64,000 nucleotides of DNA from Silurus meridionalis (taxonomy: Eukaryota; Chordata; Actinopteri; Siluriformes; Siluridae): assembly GCF_014805685.1 (NCBI RefSeq), contig NC_060887.1:32960463-33024462 (forward strand), given 5' to 3'. Shown here piece by piece: positions 26,011-37,097 of this stretch. The notes below the pieces were generated by a model, which saw only the letters and a program-made list of their open reading frames with translations, was not told the origin of the DNA and did no database searches. The translations under genes were made by a program, and so were the position numbers. Position 1 is the first letter of the stretch; the number at the start of each line of letters is the position of its first letter.

Positions 26011-26185
26011 AAAATATTGACACTTTGGACACAGTTTTGAAACGTTCACTTAGGGTGTACTTACATTTGTTGCCAGCTATTTTGACAATAATGGCTGTCT
26101 GTTGAGTAATTTTTAGAGGACAGTAAATCTGTACTGCTATACAAGCTGCATATTTTGCACAATGTACTCTACAAAAGGCTTCTTA

Positions 26186-26565
26186 CAGGGATATATTTAT
26201 ATTTCTCTATAAATGACAAAGAAACCCTCACCCTTGCAACAAGAATACATTTTTCTTTGCAAAATTTGTTTACTGGAAAACATGTGGCACTTTCACCAAG
26301 TCTATGTGTAAGTTGTTATTACATAAATAAGAACACATAATGAATGCATTCAAATGAACCTGTGATTTGCAGTGCAGTTTAAACAATTGTCAGATCAGTT
26401 GTTCTGGGAAGTTAATAATTATCTCCTGGCTGAGAACTGCTTAGCATTAAAATGTAAACATTCCAAAACAATGGCAAAGAAAAATATATAATATGAGTAA
26501 CGTCTAACTAGACAAAGATCTCTGTAACGTTAATTAACATTTTATCAGTGATCAAATTTACATTG
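26186..26565. other. Unique AT-rich sequence
   Basis: May include the decayed right end of the preceding Tc1 element; nothing else recognised. Confidence 0.35.
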
Positions 26566-26748
26566 ACAGTATTTGGCAGATGCTCCCTTATCCAGAGCCA
26601 ACTTCTAATCATTCAATTTATATAACTGAGCAGTTGAGGGTTAAATGTCTTGATCACGGTGCCAGAAGTGGCAGCTTGGCAGTATTGGGATTTAAGATCA
26701 CAACCTTCTGATCAGAAGTCTAACATCTGGACCACTGAATGTTGCACT
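26566..26748 (-). mobile_element. tRNA-derived SINE, family B
   Basis: On the minus strand a degraded tRNA-like head (CAGTGGTCCAGATGTTAGAC, CTGATCAGAAGG, a decayed B box near 26,690) is followed by GCCAAGCTGCCACTTCTGG, TTAACCCTCAACTGCTCAG and GGCTCTGGATAAGGGAGC. The same order is found at 36.9, 41.5, 53.1 and 57.3 kb. Confidence 0.82.
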
Positions 26749-26840
26749 AATTTACACTTATACAAATTAGTTGGATTATAGGTTTTAAGTATTAATATCA
26801 TGTCTAGTCATATATAACTTTTTGGCTGGGTTAAGACAGA

Positions 26841-27268
26841 TGCACTGAACACATCTGAACAAAAGTATTGCAACACCTGACTTTTCCAGCCATTTGTGGT
26901 TCTTCCCCGAACTGCTACCACAAATTTGGAGGCACACGATTGTACAGGAAACCATTGGGTGCAGCAGCATTACATTTTTCCTCACTTTAACTTAAATGTG
27001 AGCACAATGATATACATGATTAGCATAGGTTGGATTGAAAGATCTTGAGTGGTCTGCTATACAGCTCTAACCTCAACCCTATTTAACACCTTAAGGATAA
27101 ACAGGAACAATAACTGCACCCTAGGCCTCCTCACCCAACATCAGTACCTGACTTGTTTAACAACCTTGTATGAAATGTTTTCCCAGAAGAATGAAACTGG
27201 GATGTTCAAAAAGCACATAGAACTCTTATTCTCAGGTTTCTGCCAAATGTTTTTGTCTATACAATGTA
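26841..27268 (+). mobile_element. Tc1-like family D derivative, internally deleted
   Basis: The plus strand follows a common fish Tc1 family: an ACACCTGAC-type left end, GTACAGGAAACC, then GAGTGGTCTGCTATACAGC, TCTAACCTCAACCC (from SPDLNP) and CCTAGGCCTCCTCACCC, ending TTTTGTCTATACAATGTA. Left terminal bases are decayed. Only a short transposase C-terminal vestige remains, so the copy is non-autonomous and inactive. Confidence 0.78.
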
Positions 27269-28784
27269 TGTAGGAAATAAGCTTGGCAAAAAGATATTGC
27301 TATTGGTACTGTGCATTGCTAAAAGGCTATGATATAAGATGCTGTCTAGCAGCACTAGGTGCCAGGATCTAAATCATTGACATTAATGAAGATTTTCTAC
27401 AGGCTGATGTGACAAAACAGTGAGAGGTAAATACATTGGAAAAGCTTGTGCATCCCAAGCGAGACAAATCGTAGTGCAAAATGACATTCGGCTTGATCTT
27501 GGGGAGAGGATGCTGATGAAATAGACTGTGAAATTGATTCCATGAAGTGAATCAAGATTTAATCTGCTCTGCCATAGACAACGAGGTAGAAATATCTTTC
27601 GCTTAGAAATAAATAAACCTCCAGGAGAAACATGGCTTGAAATGTACACACGCCCATACTCACCCCACACTCACACACCCAGCAACCAGTCAAATCATAC
27701 ACATACACACATACCACACCCAAGAATCAACTGCCAACCAACATGTCTGCACACACTCACCATTAACACCAACCACACACACTAAAGAATGAACCACACA
27801 CACCAAACAACCAAAACAACCCTCTCAAACGTACTCCTCATACTCTCCCAAAAACCAATAAAACCAACCACACACATATCAAACCATACAACAATTACTT
27901 TCTCACCCATACCCCCCCCCACACACACACACCCTCACACAATTAAAAAATTAAACCTTTTTTTCTTATCATGAAAGAATGCTATATTATTTTTATTATG
28001 CATTAATATGTACATGTATTTTTTCGAACATTCACAGGACAACTGACTTCTTCTAATCAGTTTGTTGTAGTTTTAAACAATTGTTCCTTTACAAGTCTCC
28101 CTCTTTCTCTTACTTTAATAAAAAAGGGAAAAAATACTGAGTTTCTCATGTCACTGACAAACCACAAAGTGCAAACTCAGAGGAAGAAACCGCTTTGCTG
28201 CAAGCGGCTGATGTGAAGTCTGCTGGCATAAATGTCATATGAAGCTTTTTCACAAAGCTTCATCATAGAAATGATTATAGAGCTTCAGGGTTTGTAAATA
28301 GAAAGATGCTTGTGCAAATAAACAAAAAACTATGCGAGTATCCTAGCAACCTGACACGACTTGTGGCGTGTTTCAATATTGTCACTGAATTTAGGAATCT
28401 AAAAAAATTAGATCATATTTTATTTAGAATTCGAACTGTTATTTTTTGTTGTTTTTATTTTAGCTAAATAGCTATTCACTTATTATAGTGGAAGACCATT
28501 AAAAGAAAATCAAACACTTTTAACTCTCAAGGACCCAAATCAATAACTAAATAATGCTAATAGCTGTACATACATTAAATACAAAAACTCGGGCCTTTTA
28601 TATTAGGTGGAAATTAAAGGGATGGAAAAAAAATCAAGACTTTTGACACAAATTATTTTTATTTCAAGAAATGTTTCAAATTGCCACCCAAACAGATGAA
28701 AAAATCTCTACATGGACAAATGACATATTTTACATGACTTTACAACAAACAGTTGTATTTAATGACTTTGGATGCAACAGCAGT
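27269..28784. other. Unique sequence including a G-poor tract
   Basis: No gene recognised. Bases 27,650-27,955 are almost free of G on the plus strand and consist of CACA-, CCAACC- and ACACAC-like words. The remainder is AT-rich. Confidence 0.45.
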
Positions 28785-29072
28785 AAAATTTCCATTGAAC
28801 TGGACTAGAAGATCGTTTGTGTCTCTGTGCCCTGTGCACAAGGACAGCTCTATGAAGATAAAGTTTACATGGGTCAGAGTGGAGTCTTGAGTGGCCTACT
28901 ACAGAGATCTAACCTCAATTCTTCCGAAAATCTCTGAGATAAATGTGAACGGTGACTGCACCCCAGGCCTCCAAACCTCACCTACATCAGTAATTGACAT
29001 TACTATTACCATTGTGGCTGAATGACAACAAAAGCACCCTCCAAAATCTATTAATTCCCTCACTTTGTTTAA
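28785..29072 (+). mobile_element. Tc1-like family D, internal fragment
   Basis: Ordered matches to the same family as 26,841: CCCTGTGCACAAGGACAGC, GAGTGGCCTACTACAGAG, CTGCACCCCAGGCCTCC, TTGTGGCTGAATGACAAC and CACCCTCCAAAATCTA. Both termini are missing. It is a decayed piece of the transposase C-terminal region. Confidence 0.78.
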
Positions 29073-29511
29073 TTCTGTACTGTCTGCTTTCTGTGGTTGC
29101 TTTTACTTGTGGGCAAAGATACTCTCAAGAAAAAACTGGACTCCTGCATCAAATTGCATCAGCAGCTTCCTAGGAAAAAATGATTGAAAAATTACCCCCA
29201 GTCCTAACCAAATAACAAAAGAGGCAACAGCAAATGAGGTTTAAAGAATGAAAAGGACTAAATATGGCTGCAAATGGGATTCTCTCGCTTTTCACACCAG
29301 TTCCAGAATAATCCCATGAATGGATTTGCCAACACAACAGGGAAAAAGAAAGCAGGCGATTAGTGTTTTGCCCAATTTGCAAGGCCTAAATTGAATGGAG
29401 TGTAGTGTAGTGTTTCAGTAATGCTATTCTCTCGCCTTCTCTTCACACGTGCACATAAAAAGGTCTTACTCTTTCTTTTTCTCCCAACACACAGACACAC
29501 ACATAAATATG

Positions 29512-29516
<5 letters not shown>
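29073..29516. other. Unique sequence
   Basis: No gene or repeat recognised. Confidence 0.35.

Positions 29517-29582
<66 letters not shown>
29517..29582. repeat. (AT)n microsatellite
   Basis: Pure AT repeat running into the left end of the Tc1-like MITE. Confidence 0.97.
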
Positions 29583-29585
<3 letters not shown>

Positions 29586-30129
29586 AGACCAAAAGTTTGG
29601 ACACACCTTCTCATTCAAAGAGTTTTCTTTATTTTCATGACTATGAAAATTGTAGATTCACACTGAAGGCATCAAAACTATGAATTAACACATGTGGAAT
29701 TATATATGGAATTATATACATACCAAAAAAGTGTGAAACAACTGAAAAATGTCATTCTAGGTTCTTCAAAGTAGCCACCTTTTGCTTTGATTACTGCTTT
29801 GCACACTCTTGGCATTCTCTTGATGAGCTTCAAGAGGTAGTCACCTGAAATGGTCTTCCAACAGTCTTGAAGGAGTTCCCGAGAGATGCTTGGCACTTGT
29901 TGGCCCTTTTGCCTTCACTCTGCGGTCCAGCTCACCCCTAAACCATCTCGATTGGGTTCAGGTCCGGTGACTGTGGAGGCCAGGTCATCTGGCGCAGCAC
30001 CCCATCACTCTCCTTCTTGGTCAAATAGCCCTTGATGCCTTCAGTGTGACTCTACAATTTTCATAGTCATGAAAATAAAGAAAACTCTTTGAATGAGAAG
30101 GTGTGTCCAAACTTTTGGTCTGTACTGTA
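29581..30129 (-). mobile_element. Tc1-like MITE, family G, ~95-bp inverted repeats
   Basis: Left (29,581-29,675) and right (30,032-30,129) ends are nearly perfect inverted repeats containing ACAGACCAAAAGTTTGG and CACACCTTCTCATTCAAAG. The interior holds the minus-strand start of the Tc1 transposase C-terminal region of this family (GCCACCTTTTGCTTTG, TCTTGGCATTCTCTTGATG, CGATTGGGTTCAGG) and then joins the right repeat directly, so most of the transposase is deleted. The high terminal identity points to relatively recent mobilisation. It lies between an AT tract and the pogo-like copy 2. Confidence 0.94.
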
Positions 30130-30133
30130 TATA

Positions 30134-31059
30134 CAGTGGAACCCACTTATCTCAACCTCGGTTAACTCAACAACCCTATTAAGTCGACGTTTTTGAAGTG
30201 GAACCGCCAAATTCTCGCTTTGTCTAAGCATTTTTTTTATCGGTTATGTCGACTTTTTTGTGTTGCCGAACCCTGATATCTTGAGCACAAGGGGGGGAAA
30301 AATTTGCCATTTAACGTCGGTTATCTCGGTGCAGCCGCAGAAGAACTCGCGAAAGTGGCGAAAAAATTAAGCCTTACAGATGCTACAGGTGTTGTATTGT
30401 ATACTGGTGAATCTCTGCTGTTAGTTAGTGCACATATGCCTTTTGTTGTTAAATGTTATGCGATGAACGGGAGGCGAAAGTAGAAGCGTGGCGCTGAACA
30501 GCACACGGGAGAACGTGGGATGAGTAGCAAAAGAATAGAATGAACAACGGCAGGATCGGGGGGAATCCGCGGTGCGCTTTGGGAAGAAAAGCACAACCGT
30601 TGAGAGAGTGCCGGTGGGAAGACACGTACCGGGATGCGCATGAGCGATAACAACGACCGCCGTGAACCAACATATACCAACAATAACGGACAGTGAGAGT
30701 GTGGAAGTTTAAATAGGAGCTGGTGATGATGATAAACGAGCACCATATGTGCGCGATTGAAGCCGGGAGCTTCAGAGAAAGCGGCCGAGAAAGCACCTGA
30801 CACGCCGAAGGGGGCCGAAGGGGGCGTGGCAGGTGGATTCCTGACAGTTTACAAACATGTACTGTATGTATTTTTATAGCATGCCTTCATCAAACAAATC
30901 GCGGCAACGCTGTTGTGTAAAAAAAACCTCCAAAAAAACGTGCATGCACATTCTCATTTATTAACGCACATCATGTACATGAAATTTCAAGCACGTTAAT
31001 ATATTGCCACCATATTGATTTTCGTTTATCTCGATCATCGGTTATCTCTATGCTTTTTA

Positions 31060-31060
<1 letters not shown>
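30134..31060. mobile_element. pogo/Tigger-like non-autonomous transposon, copy 2
   Basis: It begins CAGTGGAACCCACTTATC. Over 30,150-30,480 it follows the complement of 24,440-24,760 of copy 1, and over 30,770-31,055 the complement of 23,620-23,840 plus GC-rich core motifs. The last roughly 50 bases of the right terminus are replaced by (TA)n. Its centre (about 30,480-30,770) is GC/CpG-rich and differs from copy 1, including GGGGGAATCCGCGG and GCGTGGC motifs. No transposase domain is present; the two overlapping 115-codon minus-strand frames show no family resemblance. Confidence 0.83.

Positions 31061-31143
<83 letters not shown>
31061..31143. repeat. Compound (TA)n(CA)n microsatellite
   Basis: TA repeats to about 31,091 pass into about 26 CA units. 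It replaces the right end of the pogo-like copy 2. Confidence 0.97.
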
Positions 31144-31144
<1 letters not shown>

Positions 31145-31559
31145 GGTATGTACAGTACTAAACATGTTTTTTTTTCCTCCAAGGTTGAAATGAATAGGCA
31201 GCCAGGTAAAAAAACTTTCTAATATCTTTAAGCTGAGTTATTACGATGCACTGTGAATAAAGGGAGCAAAGCCTTCAAAAATAATTATATCTGAAACTAT
31301 CATTTCAATTCAAAGTTAAAGTTTGTGAAAACTGCATGTGTAAAGATGGATAGTGATAATATAATATGAGACCTTAAACCCAATGTCTATCAGTAACTTT
31401 ACAAGGGAATAATTATGTCTAAGCAATGTATTATATCATTTGGTTTAATCAATGGCATAATAAGATTAATGTGAAGCAAACTATTATCTACACATCACTC
31501 TTTCACCTAAAACTCCACAATTACAATTACAATGTTTTACAATTATAGGACAGGAAGAG
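31144..31559. other. Unique AT-rich sequence
   Basis: Nothing recognised. Confidence 0.35.
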
Positions 31560-32020
31560 CTGTACGATGTTATTACCAAAGACAAATTAACAACGTCTGT
31601 TAGATCCCATTCCAAGTAAACTAATGAAATAGGTGTTACATACAGCTGGTGAGCTTCTTCTGAATATTTTTAACTTCTCGCTATCTTTAGGTCATGTTTC
31701 TAGACACCTCAATTTAGCGGTTATTAAGCCCCTCATTAAAAAACCTTATTTGCATTCAAACTTACTATCAAATTACAGACTCATTTCAAACCTACAGTTT
31801 ATGTCTAAGGTTTTAGAAAAAAAAAAAGTGTCTGCCCAGTTATGTTTTGTCTTACAAGAAAACAATATCTTTGAAGAGTTTTAGTCATGTTTCAGGCCCC
31901 ATCATAGCACATAAACTGTTCTAGTTAAAATCACTAATGACCTGTTTTTAGCTTTAGACCAAGGCTACATCTCTCTTTTGGTTTTACTAGATCTTAGCCC
32001 TACATTCTATAGACACTATA
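31560..32020 (+). pseudogene. L2-like LINE reverse transcriptase fragment
   Basis: The plus strand reads DPIPSKLMK, then the 83-codon stretch from 31,633 with the RT-domain pattern LNLAVIKPLIKKP...NYRLISNLQFMSKVLEK. After a stop it continues SCFRPHH and VKITNDLFLALDQG, LLDLSPTF. These are the early RT blocks of L2-type non-LTR retrotransposons (K-P-RPISNL-SK-LEK, GFRPHHST, DLSAAFDT). The catalytic FADD block and both UTRs are missing. Stops and losses show it is dead. Confidence 0.85.
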
Positions 32021-32360
32021 GAGGTAAATGTAGAATCTTTCTTCCAAATGTTGGGGCTAAACATTGATTATTTATGGAGAAGCAGGATCACATTGGTATA
32101 AGGGAATGAAAGGAAGAGAATGGAAACATGGTTAGATAGAACAGTGCAATCAATATGAACTGCACTCATGTGGTTCTGGAAAATGCCAATTTTAGCTGGA
32201 AAAGAAAGTAAATAAAATAAAATAAAATTATTTTGAGATGATGCAGAATAAAAAACAAAAAATAAAAAATCCTACACTGATACAGTAAATGGCATTGGTA
32301 AAAAATGCACTTATTTGCTTCAAATGAATCTTTTTTTTTTGCTTCATCTGAAATATAGTA
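32021..32360. other. Unique AT-rich sequence
   Basis: Nothing recognised beyond an (AAAAT)n-like run near 32,212-32,230. Confidence 0.35.
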
Positions 32361-32573
32361 CAGTGGAACCCCGTTGTACGAGCAACCTATGTTTTTAAAA
32401 ATAGGCTACAAATACTTTTTAAGTGCAGAAATAAGCGATCGGCTGAGATCTCGGGACGGATTAAATCACTTTTACATTCATTCCTATGGGGAAAATCAGT
32501 TCGAACATACGAGCAAATGGACCTACGAGCAATTTTCAAGAACGAATTATGCTCGTACAACGGGGTTCCACTG
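32361..32573. mobile_element. 213-bp pogo/Tigger-like MITE
   Basis: It starts CAGTGGAACCCCGTTGTACG and ends with the exact complement over about 24 bp, between TA dinucleotides at 32,359-32,360 and 32,574-32,575. The interior contains TTCCTATGGGGAAAA and two ACGAGCAA motifs as imperfect inner repeats. The first dozen bases match the ends of the pogo-like elements at 23,596 and 30,134. No coding capacity. The perfect termini suggest a well-preserved insertion. Confidence 0.92.
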
Positions 32574-33361
32574 TATAATATTGAGAAATTATATTAAGAT
32601 TTATAATAGATATTAAGAAAGTGGTGGCTTAGCGGTTAAAGCTTCGAGTCAACTGGTTCACTGTGAACCATCAGTGTTGCAGGGGCCTATAATCTTTAAC
32701 TGTTTGGTGTCTAAATTGTGAATGTATTTAAATAAATTATCACAATAGCTATGAATAGGCATAGTCCTTTTATGAATAGATATAAATAGTGCAGTTTTAG
32801 AAAAAAAAAGACTATTGGGATCTGACATTTTTAAATTTAAATGGAAAATAGCAGAGCTGAAATGGGGTTAGAGAGGGTAAGAGTTAAGTATCTTAGGCTA
32901 ATTATGTAAAGTTTGCAGATTGTAACACAATATTAGAACATTTTTACCTAAAAAATAAGCCATGTTTAGTTAAACTTTTATCTTGACATATTAGCTTTCT
33001 AGATTTAATTAACCTCTATTCAGTAGAGATGGAACTAAATATAACTTGTATATATAAAAATGTATCATTGACTATTAAGTCACTTTGCTGGATTCTGTGT
33101 TTTCTTCTGTAAAATCAATACATTTTAAGTAGCACAGAAGAAAGTAAAAAATAAAAAACAAAAATCGGAGGCTCGATTGGAGGTAAATACTTTTTGGGCT
33201 TCCTTTGTTGAGCACTGCCAGAGTTCGGGCATGCAAATGACTCAATTTCAGAACCCAAATAAGAAGCTGCCCATGAGGGGGTTTTGTGTAAATCTAAATT
33301 CAGCTATTCCGCTTGTCACTCAGAAGCCAAAAGAAGTGATAGTTAACCTCTTCAACTCATC
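32574..33361. other. Unique sequence with a possible decayed SINE head
   Basis: Around 32,622-32,665 GTGGCTTAGCGGTTAAAGC resembles a tRNA-type A box, followed by a weak B-box-like GGTTCACTGTG, but no known SINE body follows. The 33,160-33,360 segment has an 88-codon frame of unknown origin that ends in the AT repeat. Confidence 0.35.
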
Positions 33362-33365
33362 AATA

Positions 33366-33436
<71 letters not shown>
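33362..33436. repeat. (AT)n microsatellite
   Basis: AT repeat with one early G interruption. Confidence 0.96.
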
Positions 33437-33437
<1 letters not shown>

Positions 33438-34285
33438 TCCTAATATATGAAACTCATACAAATGATAAACCTGTAAGCTTTAATAAAAAAATAAAAAAAA
33501 ACATTAAATAAATAATCTTTTACTTGGAGAAAATGTACAGACGAATGAAGATGTTCCACTCAGTAGGTCGTCTTTAAGGAGCACATTATACTGTATCTCA
33601 AATGGATTGACATAATTGCCACTTAAAAGTCTTTTCACACTGTCTTTCTTAAGATGGGAGTTTAATTGTTCAGATTGTGATTATTTAAGAACTAGAGTCC
33701 TGTTATTTATTAATTTAACAGCTCAGAGAAGGAAACTGAGTGCTTCGTGCTTATTAATGTCCTATGTGTCGCATCGAAGGTAAGCTGTTTATCTCTTCAA
33801 ACGGAGAGAGACAAGTGCCTTGTTAAATGTGAGAGAAGGCAGAGGGTCATGCGTTCATTGAATCCTGCCTACCTTTCTCAGGAGATCGGGATTATAATAG
33901 CAGCAAAGGAACTGATCAAGACAAAAGAACAGAAACTGCAGGAATTGTGGAGCTATAGAGCACTTGAACATCTTTAAATCCCCAGCACTTTTCCGACATG
34001 TGTGCTGTAGTGCCTAGGCATAATGCCTTGGATAACAAAATGTAGCCTTGAGTCAAGACACAGTTACAGTAACTCAAATACAACTTGACTGAAGAATCAA
34101 CTTGAACTACAACATACACCCTATATAATGTTAATTTAACTCTTGTAGAACGCTTGAGATCTTCATTAAAAGCTTAAGATATGACCTTAAATATTATAAA
34201 ATATAATGTTTTATTTTAAATACTAAAAAGATAAAAAAATATAAAATAAATAGATGGATGAATTAATGGATGGATGGATGAAAGA
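33437..34285. other. Unique sequence
   Basis: No gene recognised. The 76-codon frame at 33,747-33,977 has no recognisable domain. Confidence 0.35.
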
Positions 34286-34289
34286 TACA

Positions 34290-34319
<30 letters not shown>
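34286..34319. repeat. (ACAT)n microsatellite
   Basis: Eight tetranucleotide units preceded by (ATGG)n-like repeats at 34,253-34,280. Confidence 0.93.
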
Positions 34320-34321
<2 letters not shown>

Positions 34322-34328
34322 AACTTTG

Positions 34329-34764
34329 ACCAGGCATAATTTTATTGCCACCAATTAGACATAACTTTAAGGCCACCTGCCTAATAGTGTGTTGGTTCCT
34401 CTTTTGCTGCCTAAACAGTCGTGACCCATCAAACATTAACAGCCTTAACTTCTTCAGCAATTTGATCTACAGAAGTTAGTCTGTTGGATCGAATCACACG
34501 GAGCCAACGTCGCTGGCATCGATGAGCCTGTCGCCGATTCATCACTGTTCCTTCCTTGGACCAATTTTTATGGATAATGACCACTGCAGACCGAGAACAC
34601 CCCAGAAGAGCTACAGTTTTGGAGATGCTCTGACCCAGTCGTCTAGACATCACAAGTCAGCCCTTGTCAAACTCGCTCAAATCCTTACGTTTGCCATTTT
34701 TCCTACTTCTAACAAAAACTTTGTTATTCACTTCACCAGTTATAATGCTATAATGTTATAATGT
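34329..34764 (-). mobile_element. Tc1-like family C derivative, internally deleted
   Basis: The minus strand matches the HTH region of the same family as 22,394: plus-strand words GCCACCTGCCTAATAG, TTGATCTACAGAAGTTAG, CATCACTGTTCCTTCC, GGAGATGCTCTGACCC and CTCGCTCAAATCC. On the minus strand a 74-codon frame retains RRLGQSISKTVALLGCSRSAVV and NWSKEGTV, part of the paired-like DNA-binding domain. The catalytic core is deleted and the terminal repeats are partly scrambled (AATGTTATAATG). Confidence 0.88.
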
Positions 34765-35759
34765 ACATACAAAGATACATAGACACATAAATATCTAGCT
34801 ACCTAAAAAGATAAATACCAATTCCCTAAGACATATCTTTCAAATATGTATTATTTGATTGAACCCAACAATTCACACTAGATGAATTCATGAACAATTC
34901 TTTTCTATAAAGAGTCAGCAGGTTTTGAAACACATGCCAGCATATGTATTTTAATCGCGAGCAGCTTTAACATTTACTGCTGTGATACAAACTAAAAACA
35001 AGCATCACAATTGTACTTCACACCACCAAGTCAATCCTGCCCCAACGTCTATCTACACATCCTGCACCATGTTTAACTGAGGCATTGTTTCAATTACCAT
35101 GGCCATAGGATTGCTGACTGTGTCTACTGTTCAGACACCAGTGTTCAAAAGCTCTTTGATTTTACCTGTACATACACACCCAACTTTGATTCCAGGAAGA
35201 TCTGACAGAGTAGCATGCATGCAAATGATCCTTAAAGTCTAGAAGAGCCCTGAGGAGGCAAGCTTTAACTTCCAGGTCAAGCCAGAGGACATGCCATTGA
35301 GTTGCACTGCCTTGTCTGGAGAACCATTCATTTTTGGAGCACACTGAATCATGGAATTCATTTGCACATGATGCATTTTTAATGCAACAGCATTCGACTT
35401 TGTCTTACCAACTTGTAATTGCACTTCTATTTATAATTACACACTAGCTTGCAGGATTTGTGTGCTAGCAGCAGGCTTTCCTTTTACCCAAAACACATTA
35501 GGCTGTTTATTTTATTCTTGCGTATATCATTTTAACACACACACACAAACACAAATCCTGTTCTAATGGAAGCGCATGTCTGAGTGCGAACAGGCTTTTA
35601 TATGCCAATAAATGTTTTATACACAAGAATAAAGATATACCGACACACACGTGCTGTCACATCACCATCAATAAAATGCTACTTTTGTAATTGAGGTTCT
35701 AGTGACTTACAGGCTTGAGGGTGTGGCTAATGCCATTATGTTTAGCTCATGTATGTATG
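34765..35759. other. Unique sequence; one half of a diverged duplicate pair
   Basis: No gene recognised. Bases 35,575-35,670 resemble 40,455-40,545 (shared AAATGTTTTAT/GAATGTTTTAT and GACACAC motifs in the same order). Confidence 0.4.
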
Positions 35760-36300
35760 GATTATTTGTTAATGGTTCTTCATGGGTTCTTTGGCTGGTT
35801 TAGGGTTCTGGACTGGTGAACTTTGGACACTTTCTGAAAGCCATCTCTTGAAGGATGCCATTTGGAGCACATAGTAGATTCCTGAAGTGACTTTAAAGAA
35901 GCCTTTTGGTGTGGAGCTCTATATAGAACCTTCTTATCAGGTCTATGCTTAGAATTATATCAGAATGGTTCCTTATCTTAGATTTTTTTGGAACTGAAGA
36001 GCTTCCTGAAGCGATTCTAGTCAGTCTAAAAGATCACTGTATCTAAAAACAAATGTGTATAATGAAGAAAATGTTTGCTTACTGAAGTGATTGTAGTTGG
36101 TCTGACAGACCAACTTCTTCTAGTAGAAGAATGTGTGATATTAAACTCAGGTTTATGCTTGGATTATATTAGAATGGTTCTAATTTCAATATTCTTTGAG
36201 CTTCCTGAAGTAGTTTAGTATTTAGATTGAAAGAGCAGAGTCTTTTCTGTTGTAGGGCCCAGTATAAAACATTCTATCACATCCCCAGAATGACAAACCT
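35760..36300. repeat. Degenerate tandem repeat, period about 205 bp
   Basis: The phrase AGGTCTATGCTTAGAATTAT (35,939) recurs as AGGTTTATGCTTGGATTAT (36,149), and variants of TTCCTGAAGTGA occur at about 35,880, 36,005, 36,079 and 36,210. The region is therefore built from at least two diverged composite units. It has no coding signal. It may be an ancient satellite-like or transposon-internal repeat. Confidence 0.65.
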
Positions 36301-36924
36301 AGGAACAGACAAGGAAACCTATGTTCTACTTTTATCATTTACCAAGTGTGTATAATACTAAGCTCACATCCATGACTGGATTTATATTACAAGGTGTGTT
36401 GAACATCCTGACAGGTAAAGTATCATTTTTTTTACCTATCAACTTGACTAGATTACATTTGTTATAATTAATTATTTAATAATGTAGTGTAAAGTTTTAT
36501 TGATCTTAATACATTTTCAAATCACTTGCTCAGATCTACAGTATATCATTGTCTGGTCTCTGGGGTGTAGCATGCATAATGTCATTTATGTGTTCTTAAT
36601 ATTTCACACTAAAACCCACCTTTTTAGTTACTAATGGTCATTAACATCTAAATTTGAATACATTGTGCTTAAAAATGTTAATAGGCAGAATAGTTATTCA
36701 GTTCTGGAGTTATGACCATAGAGCTAATATTAAGTATAATATAGCTTACACATGTGCATTTTTTAATAAGTTAAGCATTTTAGTACAGTTGTAATCTTCA
36801 GGCAGTACACTAATAGGATTACAGGTTGTGGGTGTTGAGTAATAAAGAGCATGATTTTAATATGCAAATAGTAATATTTTCAACAATTTGCCTTTTCAAC
36901 ATTTGCGTACATGTCTCTATTTAG
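36301..36924. other. Unique AT-rich sequence
   Basis: Nothing recognised. Confidence 0.35.
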
Positions 36925-37097
36925 TGTCATTTATTGCATTTAGCTAATCCAGAGTTACTTACTTTTGAACTCATTTATATAACTGATCGGCTATGGGGTT
37001 AAGGCCCTTCCTCAGGGGCCCATTAGTGGCAGCGTGGTGTGGCTTTGATTTGAACTCATGAACTTTAGATTTAAAGGCCAGTGTGTTAAATATTTTG
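36925..37097 (-). mobile_element. tRNA-derived SINE, family B (diverged)
   Basis: Complement of the family B body: CTAATCCAGAGTTACTTAC, TATATAACTGATCGGCTA, GGTTAAGGCCCTTCC and GATTTGAACTCATGAAC (B-box complement) occur in family order. This copy is noticeably diverged. Confidence 0.75.

Larger units (their letters stand above)
25083..26185 (+). mobile_element. Tc1-like transposon, family F, internally deleted
   Basis: The left end contains ACAGTATCTTACTAAAGT and the subterminal repeat AGCTTGCAACAAATGTGAG (25,437-25,462). Its complement TACATTTGTTGCCAGCTA is at 26,062-26,082, so inverted repeats of the IR/DR type are present. The plus strand between 25,680 and 26,010 reads as the transposase C-terminus, with QHNNDPKHTAK and [11 protein letters not shown], the regions holding the second catalytic D and the E of the DDE/D triad. 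The N-terminal DNA-binding half is missing and frames are broken. The outermost right repeat is degraded. A SINE with target duplications sits inside the left subterminal region. Confidence 0.9.

Noticed and set aside
30449..30803. 115-codon minus-strand proteins in two frames
   Set aside because: They lie in the GC-rich centre of a pogo-like element, overlap each other in different frames and resemble no family; low stop density follows from the base composition.
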